A stretch of DNA of 64,000 nt from DSOI01 sp041394885 (GCA_041394885.1 JAWKHI010000013.1:1-64000); one strand, 5' to 3'; counted from the first letter of the stretch, positions 16,355 through 25,455 are shown. Numbers and translations: made by a program. Notes: generated by a model not told the origin, from the letters alone.

Positions 16355-18417
16355 GCCGCCATTCTACCTGTGCCCTGGACTGTCCGGACGCCTGCGCGAT
16401 GCTGGTTGATGTGGACGATGCCGGGCGGGCGACGCGGCTGCGGGGCGATCCGGATCATCCCGTCACGCAAGGTTTCCTTTGCGCGAAAGTGACGCGGTAC
16501 CTGGATCGCGTCTACCATCCCGACCGGTTGCTGTATCCGCAGAAGCGGGTGGGCGCCAAGGGCGAAGGCCGCTTCGCGCGTATTTCGTGGGACGAGGCTT
16601 TGGATACGATCGCCGAGCGGCTAAGCGCGACGGCGGCAGAGTACGGCCCGGAAGCGGTGCTGCCCTACAGCTACGCGGGAACGATGGGCTATTTGCAGAA
16701 TGCGTCGATGGACCGACGGTTCTTCCATCGGATGGGGGCATCGCGGCTGGAGCGGACGGTATGCTCGTCGACGGGGGGCGCGGCGCTGCGGCGCACGCTC
16801 GGGGAGAGCTACGGCACCGAGCCGGAACAGTTTCGCGATTCGAAGCTGATTCTGATTTGGGGATCGAACACGATGGCGACCAACGTCCACCTGTGGCCGT
16901 TTCTGGTGGAAGCGCGGCGCAACGGGGCCCGGATGTACGTGATCGACCCGGTGCGAAACAAGACGGCCTCGCTCGCCGACCGACACTTTGCCATCCATCC
17001 CGGATCCGATCAAGCGCTGGCGCTGGGGTTGATTCACGTGATTCTGCGGGACGGGTTGGAGGATCGCGACTACATCGCGCGGCACACCAACGGAATGGCG
17101 GATCTGTCGGCGACGGCGCGGGCGTACACGCCGGCGCACACGGCGTCGCTGACCGGCATCGCAGCCGACGATATCGAGGCGCTGGCGCGCGAGTATGCGA
17201 CCACGAAACCGGCGGCGATCAAGCTGGGGTATGGTCCACAGCGTTCCGAACGCGGAGGTGCGGCGATCAGCACGGTATGCGCTCTGCCGGCTTTAACGGG
17301 ATCGTGGAGGCAGCGGGGCGGCGGGCTGCAGATGACGACGTCGGGCGCATTCAAATTGGATCGGCCTGCGCTCGAGATGCCGGAACTACAGGCGCGGTCC
17401 CCATTGGGGCGGGAAGCGCGGATGATCAACATGGTGCGTTTGGGGCGGGCGTTGAAGGGTGAGGAAGAGTGTCCGCCGGTGAAGGCGCTCTTCGTGTACA
17501 ACTCGAACCCGGCGGCGATCGCGCCGGACCAGATCAACGTGCTGGCAGGATTGCGGCGGACGGATTTGTTCACAGTGGTGGCGGAACAGATGCCTACCGA
17601 TACGGCGGCGTACGCCGACATCGTGCTGCCGGCGACGACGTTCCTCGAGCACACCGATATCTATTTCGCGTATGGGCACTACTATCTGCAATTGGCGCGG
17701 CCGGCGGTGGATGCTCCCGGGGAATGCCGACCCAACACCGATCTATTCCGGGCGTTGGCGCAGCGGATGGGGTACACGGAACCGTGCTTTGCCGATGACG
17801 ATGACCGACTGATCGATCAGGCATTGGGATCCGGCCATCGTTTCCTGGACGGGATTACCCGCGCGGAGCTAGAGGCGCGGCACTCGATCCGGTTGAACGT
17901 CGGCACGCCGGGGGAACCATTTTTGCCGTTCGCCGAAGGAGGCTTTGGTACGGCGGATGGCAAGTGCGATTTGCGGACGGCCGCGGAGCCTTACACTCCT
18001 CCGGTGGAATCGCGGTTTGGGGACGCGGGGCTGCGAGCCAGGTATCCTCTGGAACTGCTGTCTCCGAAGAATCACCACTCGTTGAATTCGACGTTCGGTT
18101 ATCGGGACGCGACGGATACGGAGACGGGAATGGTCCACATCCACCGGGTGGATGCGGCTTCGCGCGCGATCGAGAATGAAGATCTGGTACGCGTGTACAA
18201 CGATCGGGGGAGTGTGGTGATGCGGGCCTCCGTGGAGGCGGTGGCGGGCGAGAGCACGGTGGCGCCGGGGGTGATTTCTGCGCCGGCAGTGCGATGGCCC
18301 GGGCGGGCAGCCGATGGCCGGAACGTAAACGCGCTGGTATCGGACCGGCTGACCGATATCGGCAACGGCCCGGTGTTCTATAGCTGTTTGGTACAACTGG
18401 AAAAATGCGGCGACTGA
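16351..18417 (+). CDS. molybdopterin-dependent oxidoreductase (DMSO reductase superfamily)
   Basis: 688 residues. The GTG at 16351 overlaps the GtrA stop codon and places the cluster motif right at the N-terminus: C7-x3-C11-x3-C15-x28-C44 (CALDCPDAC, then GFLCAK), which binds one [4Fe-4S]. Family landmarks follow: RISWDEALDTIAERL, LIWGSNTMATN, YVIDPVRNKTA, a central molybdopterin domain, LFVYNSNPAAIAPDQ, PTDTAAYADIVLPATTFLEHTD, and a C-terminal cap (LLSPKNHHSLNSTFGY). No Tat signal is present, so it is predicted cytoplasmic. The CxxxCxxxC opening matches the large uncharacterised group often annotated as formate dehydrogenase-like or anaerobic dehydrogenase. The substrate is unknown. It overlaps a lipoprotein gene by 13 bases. 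Confidence 0.88.
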   Translation: MSRHSTCALDCPDACAMLVDVDDAGRATRLRGDPDHPVTQGFLCAKVTRYLDRVYHPDRLLYPQKRVGAKGEGRFARISWDEALDTIAERLSATAAEYGPEAVLPYSYAGTMGYLQNASMDRRFFHRMGASRLERTVCSSTGGAALRRTLGESYGTEPEQFRDSKLILIWGSNTMATNVHLWPFLVEARRNGARMYVIDPVRNKTASLADRHFAIHPGSDQALALGLIHVILRDGLEDRDYIARHTNGMADLSATARAYTPAHTASLTGIAADDIEALAREYATTKPAAIKLGYGPQRSERGGAAISTVCALPALTGSWRQRGGGLQMTTSGAFKLDRPALEMPELQARSPLGREARMINMVRLGRALKGEEECPPVKALFVYNSNPAAIAPDQINVLAGLRRTDLFTVVAEQMPTDTAAYADIVLPATTFLEHTDIYFAYGHYYLQLARPAVDAPGECRPNTDLFRALAQRMGYTEPCFADDDDRLIDQALGSGHRFLDGITRAELEARHSIRLNVGTPGEPFLPFAEGGFGTADGKCDLRTAAEPYTPPVESRFGDAGLRARYPLELLSPKNHHSLNSTFGYRDATDTETGMVHIHRVDAASRAIENEDLVRVYNDRGSVVMRASVEAVAGESTVAPGVISAPAVRWPGRAADGRNVNALVSDRLTDIGNGPVFYSCLVQLEKCGD

Positions 18418-18938
18418 TCGTCCTTACACTTCTTGTTTCCGGCGCGGCTGTTTTCGAGACCGGCTGCAAGTCTTCCCGGCGGGCACGCGTGACCACGGTG
18501 GAGGAAGAGTCCGGGGCGTTACGGAGCCGGCTCGAGTTGTCGGACCCGGCCACGGCGATCCAGTTGGTGAAGGGGTTCCATCAACTGGAGCCAGACGGAT
18601 GGCGCTGGACGATGGGACAGTTCACGGTGACACTGCTGGTTCCGAAAGAAGCGGCCAAAAAGGGCGGAAAACTGAAAGTAGAACTGACCTATCCGGAGCC
18701 TGTGCTGGCCAAGCTAGGGGCGGCGACGTTGAAGGCAAGCGTGGACGGATTGGCGCTGGAGCCGCAGACGTACTCGGCGGCGGGTGGCACGACCTATGAG
18801 CGTGAGATTCCGGCGTCGGCGCTGGGCGGCGAGACCGTCACCATCGATTTTTCTCTCGACAAATTTCTCAACGCGGGCGATGTGGAAGAGCGCGAACTGG
18901 GCATGATCGTGTCGGCGTTCGAGCTTTCGTCGCAATGA
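18405..18938 (+). CDS. lipoprotein of unknown function
   Basis: 177 residues. The signal peptide ends in ETGC at residue 21, a plausible lipobox, so it is probably an anchored periplasmic lipoprotein. The mature part is beta-rich (QFTVTLLVPKEAAKKGGKLKVELTYPEP; TYEREIPASALGGETVTIDFSLDKFL) and looks like an Ig-like or DUF-type sandwich. It overlaps the molybdopterin gene by 13 bases and its TGA overlaps the ATG of the broken membrane-protein gene (ATGA). It is thus the fourth member of a coupled chain. No catalytic residues were recognised. Confidence 0.7.
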   Translation: MRRLIVLTLLVSGAAVFETGCKSSRRARVTTVEEESGALRSRLELSDPATAIQLVKGFHQLEPDGWRWTMGQFTVTLLVPKEAAKKGGKLKVELTYPEPVLAKLGAATLKASVDGLALEPQTYSAAGGTTYEREIPASALGGETVTIDFSLDKFLNAGDVEERELGMIVSAFELSSQ

Positions 18939-20802
18939 ATCCAAGCCGGTTGCGGGTGGCAGTGGCATGGGCGGCCGCGATGGGGTGTGTCTGGCGGTTT
19001 TCGGCAAAGGGCTGGATTGCTGGTTCCAACAGGATGATTTCGCGTGGCTGGGATTGCGGGACGAGATACTGGACTGGCCGTCGTTCCTGCGGGTGATGTT
19101 CGCGCCCAAGGCGCAGGGCACGATTCGCCCGTGGAGCGAACGCGGATTCTTCGTCCTGTTTCGCACCCTGTTCGATCTGGATGCCCTGCCCTACCGGATT
19201 TTCGTTTTCGCGACGCAGGGGCTGAACCTATGGCTGGCGATGGCGGTGACGCGCCGAATGACGGGATCCCTGGCGGCGGGCGCGTTCGCGGCGATCTTCT
19301 GACGGCGAATGCGTCGCTCGGCGTCCCGATGGCTTGGACGTCGGCGTACAACCAGATTTTGTGTCCGGCGTTTCTGCTGGGCGCGTTCTACTTCCTGTTG
19401 CGCTGGCTCGAGAGCGGCCTTGTGCGGGACTACGCGATCCAGGCGTTGCTCTTCGTGCTCGGGTTCGGTGCGTTGAGCACAACATCGTGTATCCGGCCAT
19501 CGCGGCGGCGTGGGTGGTGCTCATCGGACGGCGGCGCGCTGGCGTGGCTGGCACCGCTGGCGGCGATTTCAGTGGCGTATTTCTGGCTGCACCACGCGGT
19601 TGCGCCGGCGAGCGCGCCGAGCGGACCGTACGCCTTTGCATACCGACGCGGCGAGCCTGCGGGCGACGCTCGCCTGGTATCTGATGAACTCGACGGGTGG
19701 AATCCGCATGCAGGGGTTGGCGATGCCGGATTGGGTGAAGACGGCGGGCGCGGCGGCTCCTGTGCTGCTTGGGGGCGCTGGCGGTGTTCGTAGCGCTGCG
19801 TCTGCGGAAACGGGAGGACTGTCCTGTTCCCGATCGCATGGTTCACGATTTTGCTGGCGCCGGTGCTACCGCCGGGACCACCTTCCGACTACTACCTGGT
19901 GATGCCCGTTTTGGGGCTGTCGATGTTGGGCGGGGGGCCTTTCCGCCGCAATGCATGGCGGCTGGGGACCGCGGGTGGCTGCGGTGGCGTGCGCGGTGCT
20001 GTATCTAGGCACTACGATTCCGGTGGGACTGGAGGCGGTGGGGTACTATCACGACATTTCGGTCCGCGTGCGGAATCTTGTTTTGGGTGTGGAGTACGCG
20101 CACGGGTTGCATCCGCGGGCAATGATCCTGCTGAACGGCGTGGACACGGATCTATTCTGGTCCGGCGTGAACGACAAGCCGTTCCGGTTGGTGGGCGTGA
20201 CGGATGTGTTTCTGACACCGGGATCGGACGCCAACATTCAGGCGTTTCCGGATCTTGGCAATCCGGGCGACTTCGTACTGCCGGCGGCGCAAACGATCGA
20301 GGCGCTAAAGGGAAACAAAGCCGTGGTGTACGCGGCCGGGGGGGGCCGGCTGCGGAACATTACCCGATCTTATACTACGCTGGCGCGTTCCAGCCTTCGT
20401 CCCGCATTGGCACAGCGTGTCGATGTGGGACACCCTGTGTATGCATCGCAACTCGGGGAAGGATGGTACGAGTCCTTCGATGGCTTCCGGTGGATGGGCA
20501 AGTGAGCGACGGTGCGGTTGGGGAGACCCGCGGGAGGTGGAGGGTCACACCTTCATATCGAAGGGTATTGTCCGGAAGAGCAGGTCGCGGCCGGCGGGGT
20601 GATTCTGACGGTGTCCGTGGATGGAAAGGTATTGAAAACAAGCAAGATTGAGGCGGTGGGGACTTTCGATATCGAAATCGATATGGGAGCCGGGGGGAGC
20701 AATCAGGAAGTAGTGGTGGCGTTGGAGGTGGATCGTACGATCGCGACGCCGGACGACGGGCGGGTATTGGGGCTGGTGTTCGGCAAATTGAGCCTGCGGT
20801 AG
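18935..20802 (+). pseudogene. broken polytopic membrane protein (GT-C / mannosyltransferase-like), about eight frameshifts plus a stop
   Basis: A reading frame of about 620 codons can be traced only by changing frame repeatedly. It starts at ATG 18935. Frame changes occur near 19005, 19300, 19480, 19535, 19640, 19770, 19825 and 19975, with an in-frame TGA at 20503-20505 followed by a well-kept tail to 20802. The pieces join sensibly: WFQQDDFAWLGL, then NASLGVPMAWTSAYNQIL, EHNIVYPAIAAAWVVLIG, LAWLAPLAAISVAYFWLHH, PVLPPGPPSDYYLVMPVLG, CAVLYLGTTIPVGLEAVGYY. The early DDF motif after a short N-terminus and the many hydrophobic helices suggest an integral-membrane glycosyltransferase of the GT-C type. 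Neighbouring genes are clean, so local decay is more likely than general sequencing error, but a local assembly fault is not excluded. Confidence 0.75.
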
Positions 20803-20805
20803 GAG

Positions 20806-21355
20806 TGCTGGTAAACGCTTCACCAAATCTCAGTCACAGAATTTGTCACTTTTTTCTTGACATCGCGAATACTTCTGAGGTCAAACGGTTTTTTCTATGG
20901 ACCGGAGTGAAACTTTGGGCGACAAAGTGCGTCATATACACAACATGGGGGTTAACATGAAACTGAGAACGGTCGATGTGCTTGACTGCGCACTGACGAG
21001 GGAATTCCGGAGGGGTGGCGAAGGCTGCAACCAGGGTGAGATCGATAGTTGTGGCACCTGCAATTTTTTGGCATACGAATTGCACAGGGTTGTGCTATGA
21101 TGCTCAGAAGTTTCGGAGGGCGAGTGCCCGCCCCGGGAAGGAATCGTCCACGTAGATGCATGAGGGATTTAGTATTTTAGTGTGGACGACTCAGATTTTT
21201 GAAACGTTTTGAGTGGATGTCCGTCTAGACAAAATGACAGACAAAAGGAGACCAGAGAAGGAAAATACGACACTACGGCCGCTGCGTACGACCCGCGAAC
21301 AGATGGGTAGAACCTTCGGAGCCGGAAAAGATCGAATTCTTGGAGGACTAAGACG
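20806..21355 (+). other. 550-bp non-coding region with leader of the DksA-like gene
   Basis: This stretch has no convincing gene. It is clearly less GC-rich than its surroundings, with runs of T (20850-20857, 20888-20894, 21064-21069). A sigma-54-type promoter lies at 21068-21084. The predicted transcript would carry a leader of about 260 bases before the ATG at 21356, including a GC-rich hairpin candidate near 21117-21140 (GGGCG ... GCCCGCCC). A TTGACA at about 20860 has no good -10 partner. Confidence 0.6.
21068..21084 (+). promoter_or_regulatory. sigma-54 (RpoN) promoter, -24/-12 type
   Basis: TTGGCATACGAATTGCA matches the consensus TTGGCAYRNNNNTTGCW at every defined position, with GG at 21070-21071 and GC at 21082-21083. 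Transcription would start near 21095. It points toward the DksA/TraR-type gene at 21356. The upstream enhancer-binding site was not identified. Confidence 0.75.
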
Positions 21356-21742
21356 ATGAGCAACAACGAATTGACCAAGTTCAAGAACATACTGGAGACC
21401 AAGCAGGCCGAACTGGCGCGGGTGCTCCGGAACCGAGAGGCGATCGCAATCGAGAAGAGCGCGGACGCGCTGGACGAGGTGCAGCACGCGGCGGAACGCG
21501 AGTTGGCGATCCGCAACCTGGATCGGGAGTCCGGCCTGTTGCGCCAAGTGAAGGGAAGCCTCCGGCGAATCAACGAAGGCACATACGGGACGTGCGCCCA
21601 CTGCGACGAGGAGATCAATCCGAAGCGACTGGCGGCGGTTCCGTGGGCGCAGTTCTGCATCCAGTGCCAGGAATTGCTGGATCGGGCCGTGGGCGGGGAG
21701 GTAGCCGAGGGCTTCGAGGAAGTCCTGGTGAACGCGGCCTAA
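21356..21742 (+). CDS. DksA/TraR-type zinc-finger protein
   Basis: 128 residues. The C4 zinc finger is complete: C80-x2-C83 (CAHC) and C101-x2-C104 (CIQC), with GTYGTCAHCDEEI and the family's RL-A-PWAQFC. The first 65 residues form a coiled coil with an acidic patch at D37-A-L-D40, the place where DksA has its catalytic acidic tip. DksA-family proteins enter the secondary channel of RNA polymerase and, with ppGpp, redirect transcription. This member is shorter than E. coli DksA (151) and typical of the short TraR/YbiI-like or general-stress group. The start has a strong Shine-Dalgarno (TTGGAGGA). A sigma-54 promoter and long leader precede it; a strong hairpin follows. Confidence 0.88.
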   Translation: MSNNELTKFKNILETKQAELARVLRNREAIAIEKSADALDEVQHAAERELAIRNLDRESGLLRQVKGSLRRINEGTYGTCAHCDEEINPKRLAAVPWAQFCIQCQELLDRAVGGEVAEGFEEVLVNAA

Positions 21743-21763
21743 CGGAAGCTCATCGAGACGGCG

Positions 21764-21792
21764 AAGGGCGCGGGCTGCGGCTCGCGCCCTTT
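21764..21792. terminator. hairpin terminator between convergent genes
   Basis: A perfect 9-bp stem, AAGGGCGCG (21764-21772) with CGCGCCCTT (21783-21791), closes a 10-base loop, followed by T-T-T on the plus strand and preceded by A residues. It can serve both the DksA-like gene and the convergent Gfo/Idh gene. Confidence 0.75.
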
Positions 21793-21802
21793 CGATTCCG
21801 AA

Positions 21803-22933
21803 TCAGCCTCGTGAGACCATGCCCCAGGTCATTTCCTGACCGTTGACGCAGGATTCGAGCGCCATCACGGCAGTGAGTGTGCTTTCTGCGGCCCAGATAC
21901 CGGCGTTTTCGAGCTTGCCGGTGCGTGCACCGTCGATGAACTCATTGACAGCGTCCATGGTGATGTCGTATTTCGTGTCGACGCGCTCCGGCTCGCCTTT
22001 TTCGCGCCAGACGGTGTATCCGCGGCGGCCGACATTGACGGCGCCCTTCTCGCACATGAAGGTTTCCGAAACATCGGAGAACCCGGGCGCTCTGAACTGA
22101 TTGGCGCTGTAGGAGAAGATCATGCCGTCGTCAAACTGGAAGGTGGCGGCGAGATTGTCGTAGATGTTGCCGTAGTTGCGGATCTGGCGGCTGCCGTAGC
22201 CGGACACGCGAACGGGGTGCTTGCCGGTGAACCAATTGACAACGTCGATGTTGTGGCAATCCTGCTCGATGAGGATGTCGCCGGAGTTCTCGCGGTAGAA
22301 AAACCAGTTGCGGATCTTTTCCTCTTCGGGCTTGTGGCCGGTCTTGATGGCGGGTCCGCCGCCGAGCCAGGCGGCACGGACCATGCGGAGAGGGCCCAAT
22401 TCGCCTGACCGGACGATTTGGTAGGCCTTGCGATAATCCTTCCCGTAGCGCTGTTGGAAGTCGACGGTGATGCGCTTGGTGGGGTCGGCTTTGCGGGCTG
22501 CGCGGAGGACGCGATGGCATCCTTCGACGTCGACAGCGGCGGGTTTCTCCATGAAAATGTGTTTGCGGGCGTTGACGGCGGCCTCGAAGTGCTCAGGGTG
22601 GAGGAAGGCGGGGGTGGCGATGTAGACGGCGTCGACATCGGAGGCGAGCAGATCCTTATAGTTGCGGTAGGACTTCGCGCCGGAGTACCTTTTGGAGGCA
22701 GCTTCGATTTTGTCGTCGTAGATGTCGCAGAAGGCGGTGACTTTGAGATATTCGTTCTTCTGGAAAATTCCGGTCACGTAGGTGCCCCGGCCTCCGCAAC
22801 CGATCAGGCCCAACGACAGCGCGGAATTGGCTTGCGAACCGCGAACCGACTGGGGTTTGACGATCGAAAAGGCGGCGGCGGCTCCGGCCCCGAGCTTGGC
22901 GGCGAATTCACGGCGATTGTCAGTGGATTGCAT
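21803..22933 (-). CDS. Gfo/Idh/MocA family oxidoreductase, Tat-exported type
   Basis: 376 residues. A twin-arginine-like signal (NRREFAAKLGAGAAAAF) precedes the Rossmann motif GLIGCGGRGTYV (about 42-53). The family's EKPAAVD motif, with the conserved Lys that orients the sugar, is at about 131-137, and the C-terminal alpha/beta domain has EQDCHNIDVVNWFTG, the usual H-N-x-D active-site helix. Such proteins oxidise or rearrange sugars and inositols with bound NAD(P). The substrate is unknown. The start has a good Shine-Dalgarno (AAGGAGAC). It stands alone between the DksA-like gene and the divergent glycosyltransferase. Confidence 0.88.
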   Translation of the reverse strand: MQSTDNRREFAAKLGAGAAAAFSIVKPQSVRGSQANSALSLGLIGCGGRGTYVTGIFQKNEYLKVTAFCDIYDDKIEAASKRYSGAKSYRNYKDLLASDVDAVYIATPAFLHPEHFEAAVNARKHIFMEKPAAVDVEGCHRVLRAARKADPTKRITVDFQQRYGKDYRKAYQIVRSGELGPLRMVRAAWLGGGPAIKTGHKPEEEKIRNWFFYRENSGDILIEQDCHNIDVVNWFTGKHPVRVSGYGSRQIRNYGNIYDNLAATFQFDDGMIFSYSANQFRAPGFSDVSETFMCEKGAVNVGRRGYTVWREKGEPERVDTKYDITMDAVNEFIDGARTGKLENAGIWAAESTLTAVMALESCVNGQEMTWGMVSRG

Positions 22934-23057
22934 GGTAGTCTCCTTGGTTGCCGCGTTGCAGGCGGCGACGGCGATTGCGGCACGGAAAGGAATCTATGAT
23001 GGATGTGTATAAAGTACGTCCTTGCATAAAGTTTCTTCGAATCCGAGCCGTTCTCAT

Positions 23058-23063
23058 TATACT
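23058..23063 (+). promoter_or_regulatory. -10 box (TATACT), predicted leaderless promoter
   Basis: TATACT lies 8 bases before the GTG at 23072. There is no Shine-Dalgarno, so the mRNA probably begins at the start codon. The next ATG (23078) would be 14 bases away. Confidence 0.5.
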
Positions 23064-23071
23064 GGACTCTT

Positions 23072-24520
23072 GTGGCGATGAAGGTATCAATCCTAGTACC
23101 CGTCTACAATGAACGGGCACTCGTGGAACGCAGCCTGGACGCGGTGTTAAACGCTCCACTGCCGGAGGGACTGCTGCGCGAAGTGGTGGTAGTGGACGAT
23201 TGTTCGACCGACGGAACGAGCGAGATTCTGACCGGCCTGGCGGCAAGGCGCCCGGAGATACGGCTGCTACGGCATGCGGTGAACCAGGGAAAAGGCGCGG
23301 CGGTTCGGACGGCGATCCAGCATGCGGCGGGGGACTTCTGCCTGATCCAGGACGCGGACCTCGAATACGATCCGAACGACTACCCTGCCCTGCTGCGTCC
23401 GCTGCTCGACGGCCACGCCGATGCGGTGTTCGGGTCGCGCTACCTGGCGGGCGTGCAAACGCGCGTGCTGCCGTTCTGGCATTCGTTGATGAACAAGACA
23501 CTGACGACGGTGTCGAACATGTTCTGCAACCTGGCGCTCACCGACATGGAGACGTGCTACAAGGTGTTCCGGACCGATTTGCTCAAGAGCATCCCGATCC
23601 GCAGCGACCGATTCGGGATCGAGCCCGAGATCACCATGAAGTGCGCGAAGCGAAAGCTGCGTATTTACGAGGTGCCGATCTCCTACCACGGGCGCACCTA
23701 CGAGGAAGGCAAGAAGATCGGGTGGAGAGACGGACTGAAAGCGCTCGGCGCGATCCTCTACTTCTGGCTGGTGGACGATTTATACGTACAGCCTTACGGG
23801 TTCGCGCATCTCAACAATCTAAACGGCACGCCGCAATACGTGAGTTGGCTATCGGGGTTGATTCGACCGCACTTGGGCGATTCGGTGCTGGAACTGTCGG
23901 CGGGCATCGGGACATTGACGGGAAGACTGATGGGCCGCCGCTCCCGATACGTCGCCGGAGAGAGCGAGCCGCTGTTGCTGCATGGCCTGAAGAACCGGTT
24001 CCTGCGGACGCCGAACGTGGAAGTCCGGGACCTGCGTCCCGATGAAAGTGGCTGGGAGCATACCGGTGGCGAGGGATTCGACACGGTGCTGGCGGTGGCT
24101 GTGCTCGAGTACGCCGAGGATCCGGCGGCCGTGCTGGAGCGGGCCGCGAAAGCACTACGGCCGGGCGGCAAACTGGTGGCGGTGACGGCGCGGGCACCGT
24201 GGCTGATGGGATCGGTGGACAAAGCGCTCGGGTACCGCCGGCGGTTCGACGAAGCGTCCGTGCGGAAGCTGGCGTTGGAGGCGGGGCTCGAGGGGATCGC
24301 GGTACGAAGCTTCAACAAAGTGTCGACGCCGGTGTGGTTCGTGAACTCGAAGGTGCTGGGCGCGCGACATATCAACAAGCTTACGCTCAAGATATTCGAT
24401 AAGACGGTGTGGTTGTGGCGATGGCTGGATCCGTTGTTGCCATGGGGCGGGTTGTCGATGGTGGTGACGGCGCAAAGGCCGGGCAGCCGGTCCGGCGCGC
24501 GTAGCGAGAAAGCGGCTTAG
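23072..24520 (+). CDS. family 2 glycosyltransferase fused to a SAM-dependent methyltransferase
   Basis: 482 residues in two domains. Residues 1-240 are a GT-A glycosyltransferase of the dolichol-phosphate-mannose-synthase type: VSILVPVYNE, VVVDDCSTDGT, the metal-binding QDADLEYDP, and GSRYLAG. Residues about 265-460 form a class I methyltransferase: motif I VLELSAGIGTLTG, post-motif ESEPLLLHGLKNRF, and FDTVLAVAVLEYAEDPAAVL with ALRPGGKLV. The end resembles methyltransferases acting on lipid-linked sugars. Either domain alone is common; the fusion suggests one protein both transfers and modifies a sugar or acts on one lipid carrier. The start is set at GTG 23072 by the TATACT box. Its stop overlaps the convergent dehydrogenase by 4 bases. 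Confidence 0.88.
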   Translation: MAMKVSILVPVYNERALVERSLDAVLNAPLPEGLLREVVVVDDCSTDGTSEILTGLAARRPEIRLLRHAVNQGKGAAVRTAIQHAAGDFCLIQDADLEYDPNDYPALLRPLLDGHADAVFGSRYLAGVQTRVLPFWHSLMNKTLTTVSNMFCNLALTDMETCYKVFRTDLLKSIPIRSDRFGIEPEITMKCAKRKLRIYEVPISYHGRTYEEGKKIGWRDGLKALGAILYFWLVDDLYVQPYGFAHLNNLNGTPQYVSWLSGLIRPHLGDSVLELSAGIGTLTGRLMGRRSRYVAGESEPLLLHGLKNRFLRTPNVEVRDLRPDESGWEHTGGEGFDTVLAVAVLEYAEDPAAVLERAAKALRPGGKLVAVTARAPWLMGSVDKALGYRRRFDEASVRKLALEAGLEGIAVRSFNKVSTPVWFVNSKVLGARHINKLTLKIFDKTVWLWRWLDPLLPWGGLSMVVTAQRPGSRSGARSEKAA

Positions 24521-25455
24521 ACGACGACGTTCTGCTCGCGGCCTTCCATCCAAGCATCCACATTGCTCAGCGCAAGAGCGAGACCGGCCTCGAGTGTTTC
24601 CGGCGTGATGCCAGCGCAATGGGGCGTCATCACCACGTTGTCCAGGCTCGCCAGAGCGTGGCCTGGGGGCATGGGCTCCTGCTCGAATACATCCAATCCG
24701 GCGCCGGCTATTTGTCCGGATTCGAGCGCGCCAATGAGAGCGGCCTCATCGACGATGGGTCCGCGAGCGGTGTTGATGAAGATCGCCGAGGGCTTCATGC
24801 GCGCGAGCTCGGCGGCGCCGAGGAAATGGTGTGTTTTCCCGGAGAGCCTGAGGTGGAGACTGACAACGTCGGCGTCGCGCAAGACTTCGTCCAGCGGGAC
24901 GAGGTGGAATCCTAGAGCCGGATTCGGGTTCATCGTCCAGCAGATGACGCGCATGCCGATGGCGGATCCGAGTTGGGCGAAGCGGCGGCCGATGGCGCCG
25001 AGCCCGATGATGCCGAGGGTCTTGCCCGCCAGTTGGACGGAATTACCTCGCTGCCATTCGCCGCGGCGGACAGAGGCATCCACCGGGATTAGGCGGCGGG
25101 CAACGGCGAGCATCAGGGCAAGGCAGTGTTCCGCGATAGAAGCGGCGGCGACGCCAGGCGTGTTGGTGACGCGGATTCCACGGCGCCGTGCGGCGTCGAG
25201 ATCGACGTTGTCCGTACCGGTGCCCCAGATGGAGATCATTCGGAGTGAAGGGCTAGAGGCCATCACCGATTCCGTGAAGCGGCAGGAGGACCGGATGTTG
25301 ATCACGGCCTGCGCGCCGGCGATCCGGGCGATGAGCTCTTCGCTATCCGCTGGAAGCGTATCGAACCATGCGACATCGTGGGTGGCGGCAAACGGCGCCC
25401 AAGCTGCACTGGGGGCCATCACGGGAGGAGCGTCGTCCGGAACGGCCACCTTCAC
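24517..25455 (-). CDS. D-isomer-specific 2-hydroxyacid dehydrogenase, second of a pair
   Basis: 312 residues. The NAD-binding motif GIIGLGAIGRRFAQLG is at about 149-164. The catalytic set is present: Arg in NTARGPIVDE (about 232), Glu in DVFEQEP, and His in TPHCAG. The family (phosphoglycerate dehydrogenase, glyoxylate reductase, D-lactate dehydrogenase and others) reduces 2-keto acids to D-2-hydroxy acids or the reverse. There is no ACT domain, so it is not a regulated SerA. It overlaps the preceding dehydrogenase by 4 bases (translational coupling), and the two paralogues may act on related substrates. The substrate cannot be told. Confidence 0.9.
   Translation of the reverse strand: MKVAVPDDAPPVMAPSAAWAPFAATHDVAWFDTLPADSEELIARIAGAQAVINIRSSCRFTESVMASSPSLRMISIWGTGTDNVDLDAARRRGIRVTNTPGVAAASIAEHCLALMLAVARRLIPVDASVRRGEWQRGNSVQLAGKTLGIIGLGAIGRRFAQLGSAIGMRVICWTMNPNPALGFHLVPLDEVLRDADVVSLHLRLSGKTHHFLGAAELARMKPSAIFINTARGPIVDEAALIGALESGQIAGAGLDVFEQEPMPPGHALASLDNVVMTPHCAGITPETLEAGLALALSNVDAWMEGREQNVVV

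Noticed and set aside
20957..21100. A 47-codon frame with four cysteines (ending DSCGTC plus a hydrophobic tail), preceded by GGGGG, as a small peptide or RiPP precursor
   Set aside because: No maturation enzyme nearby, no codon bias like real genes here, and it runs through the sigma-54 promoter. Cannot be supported without conservation data.
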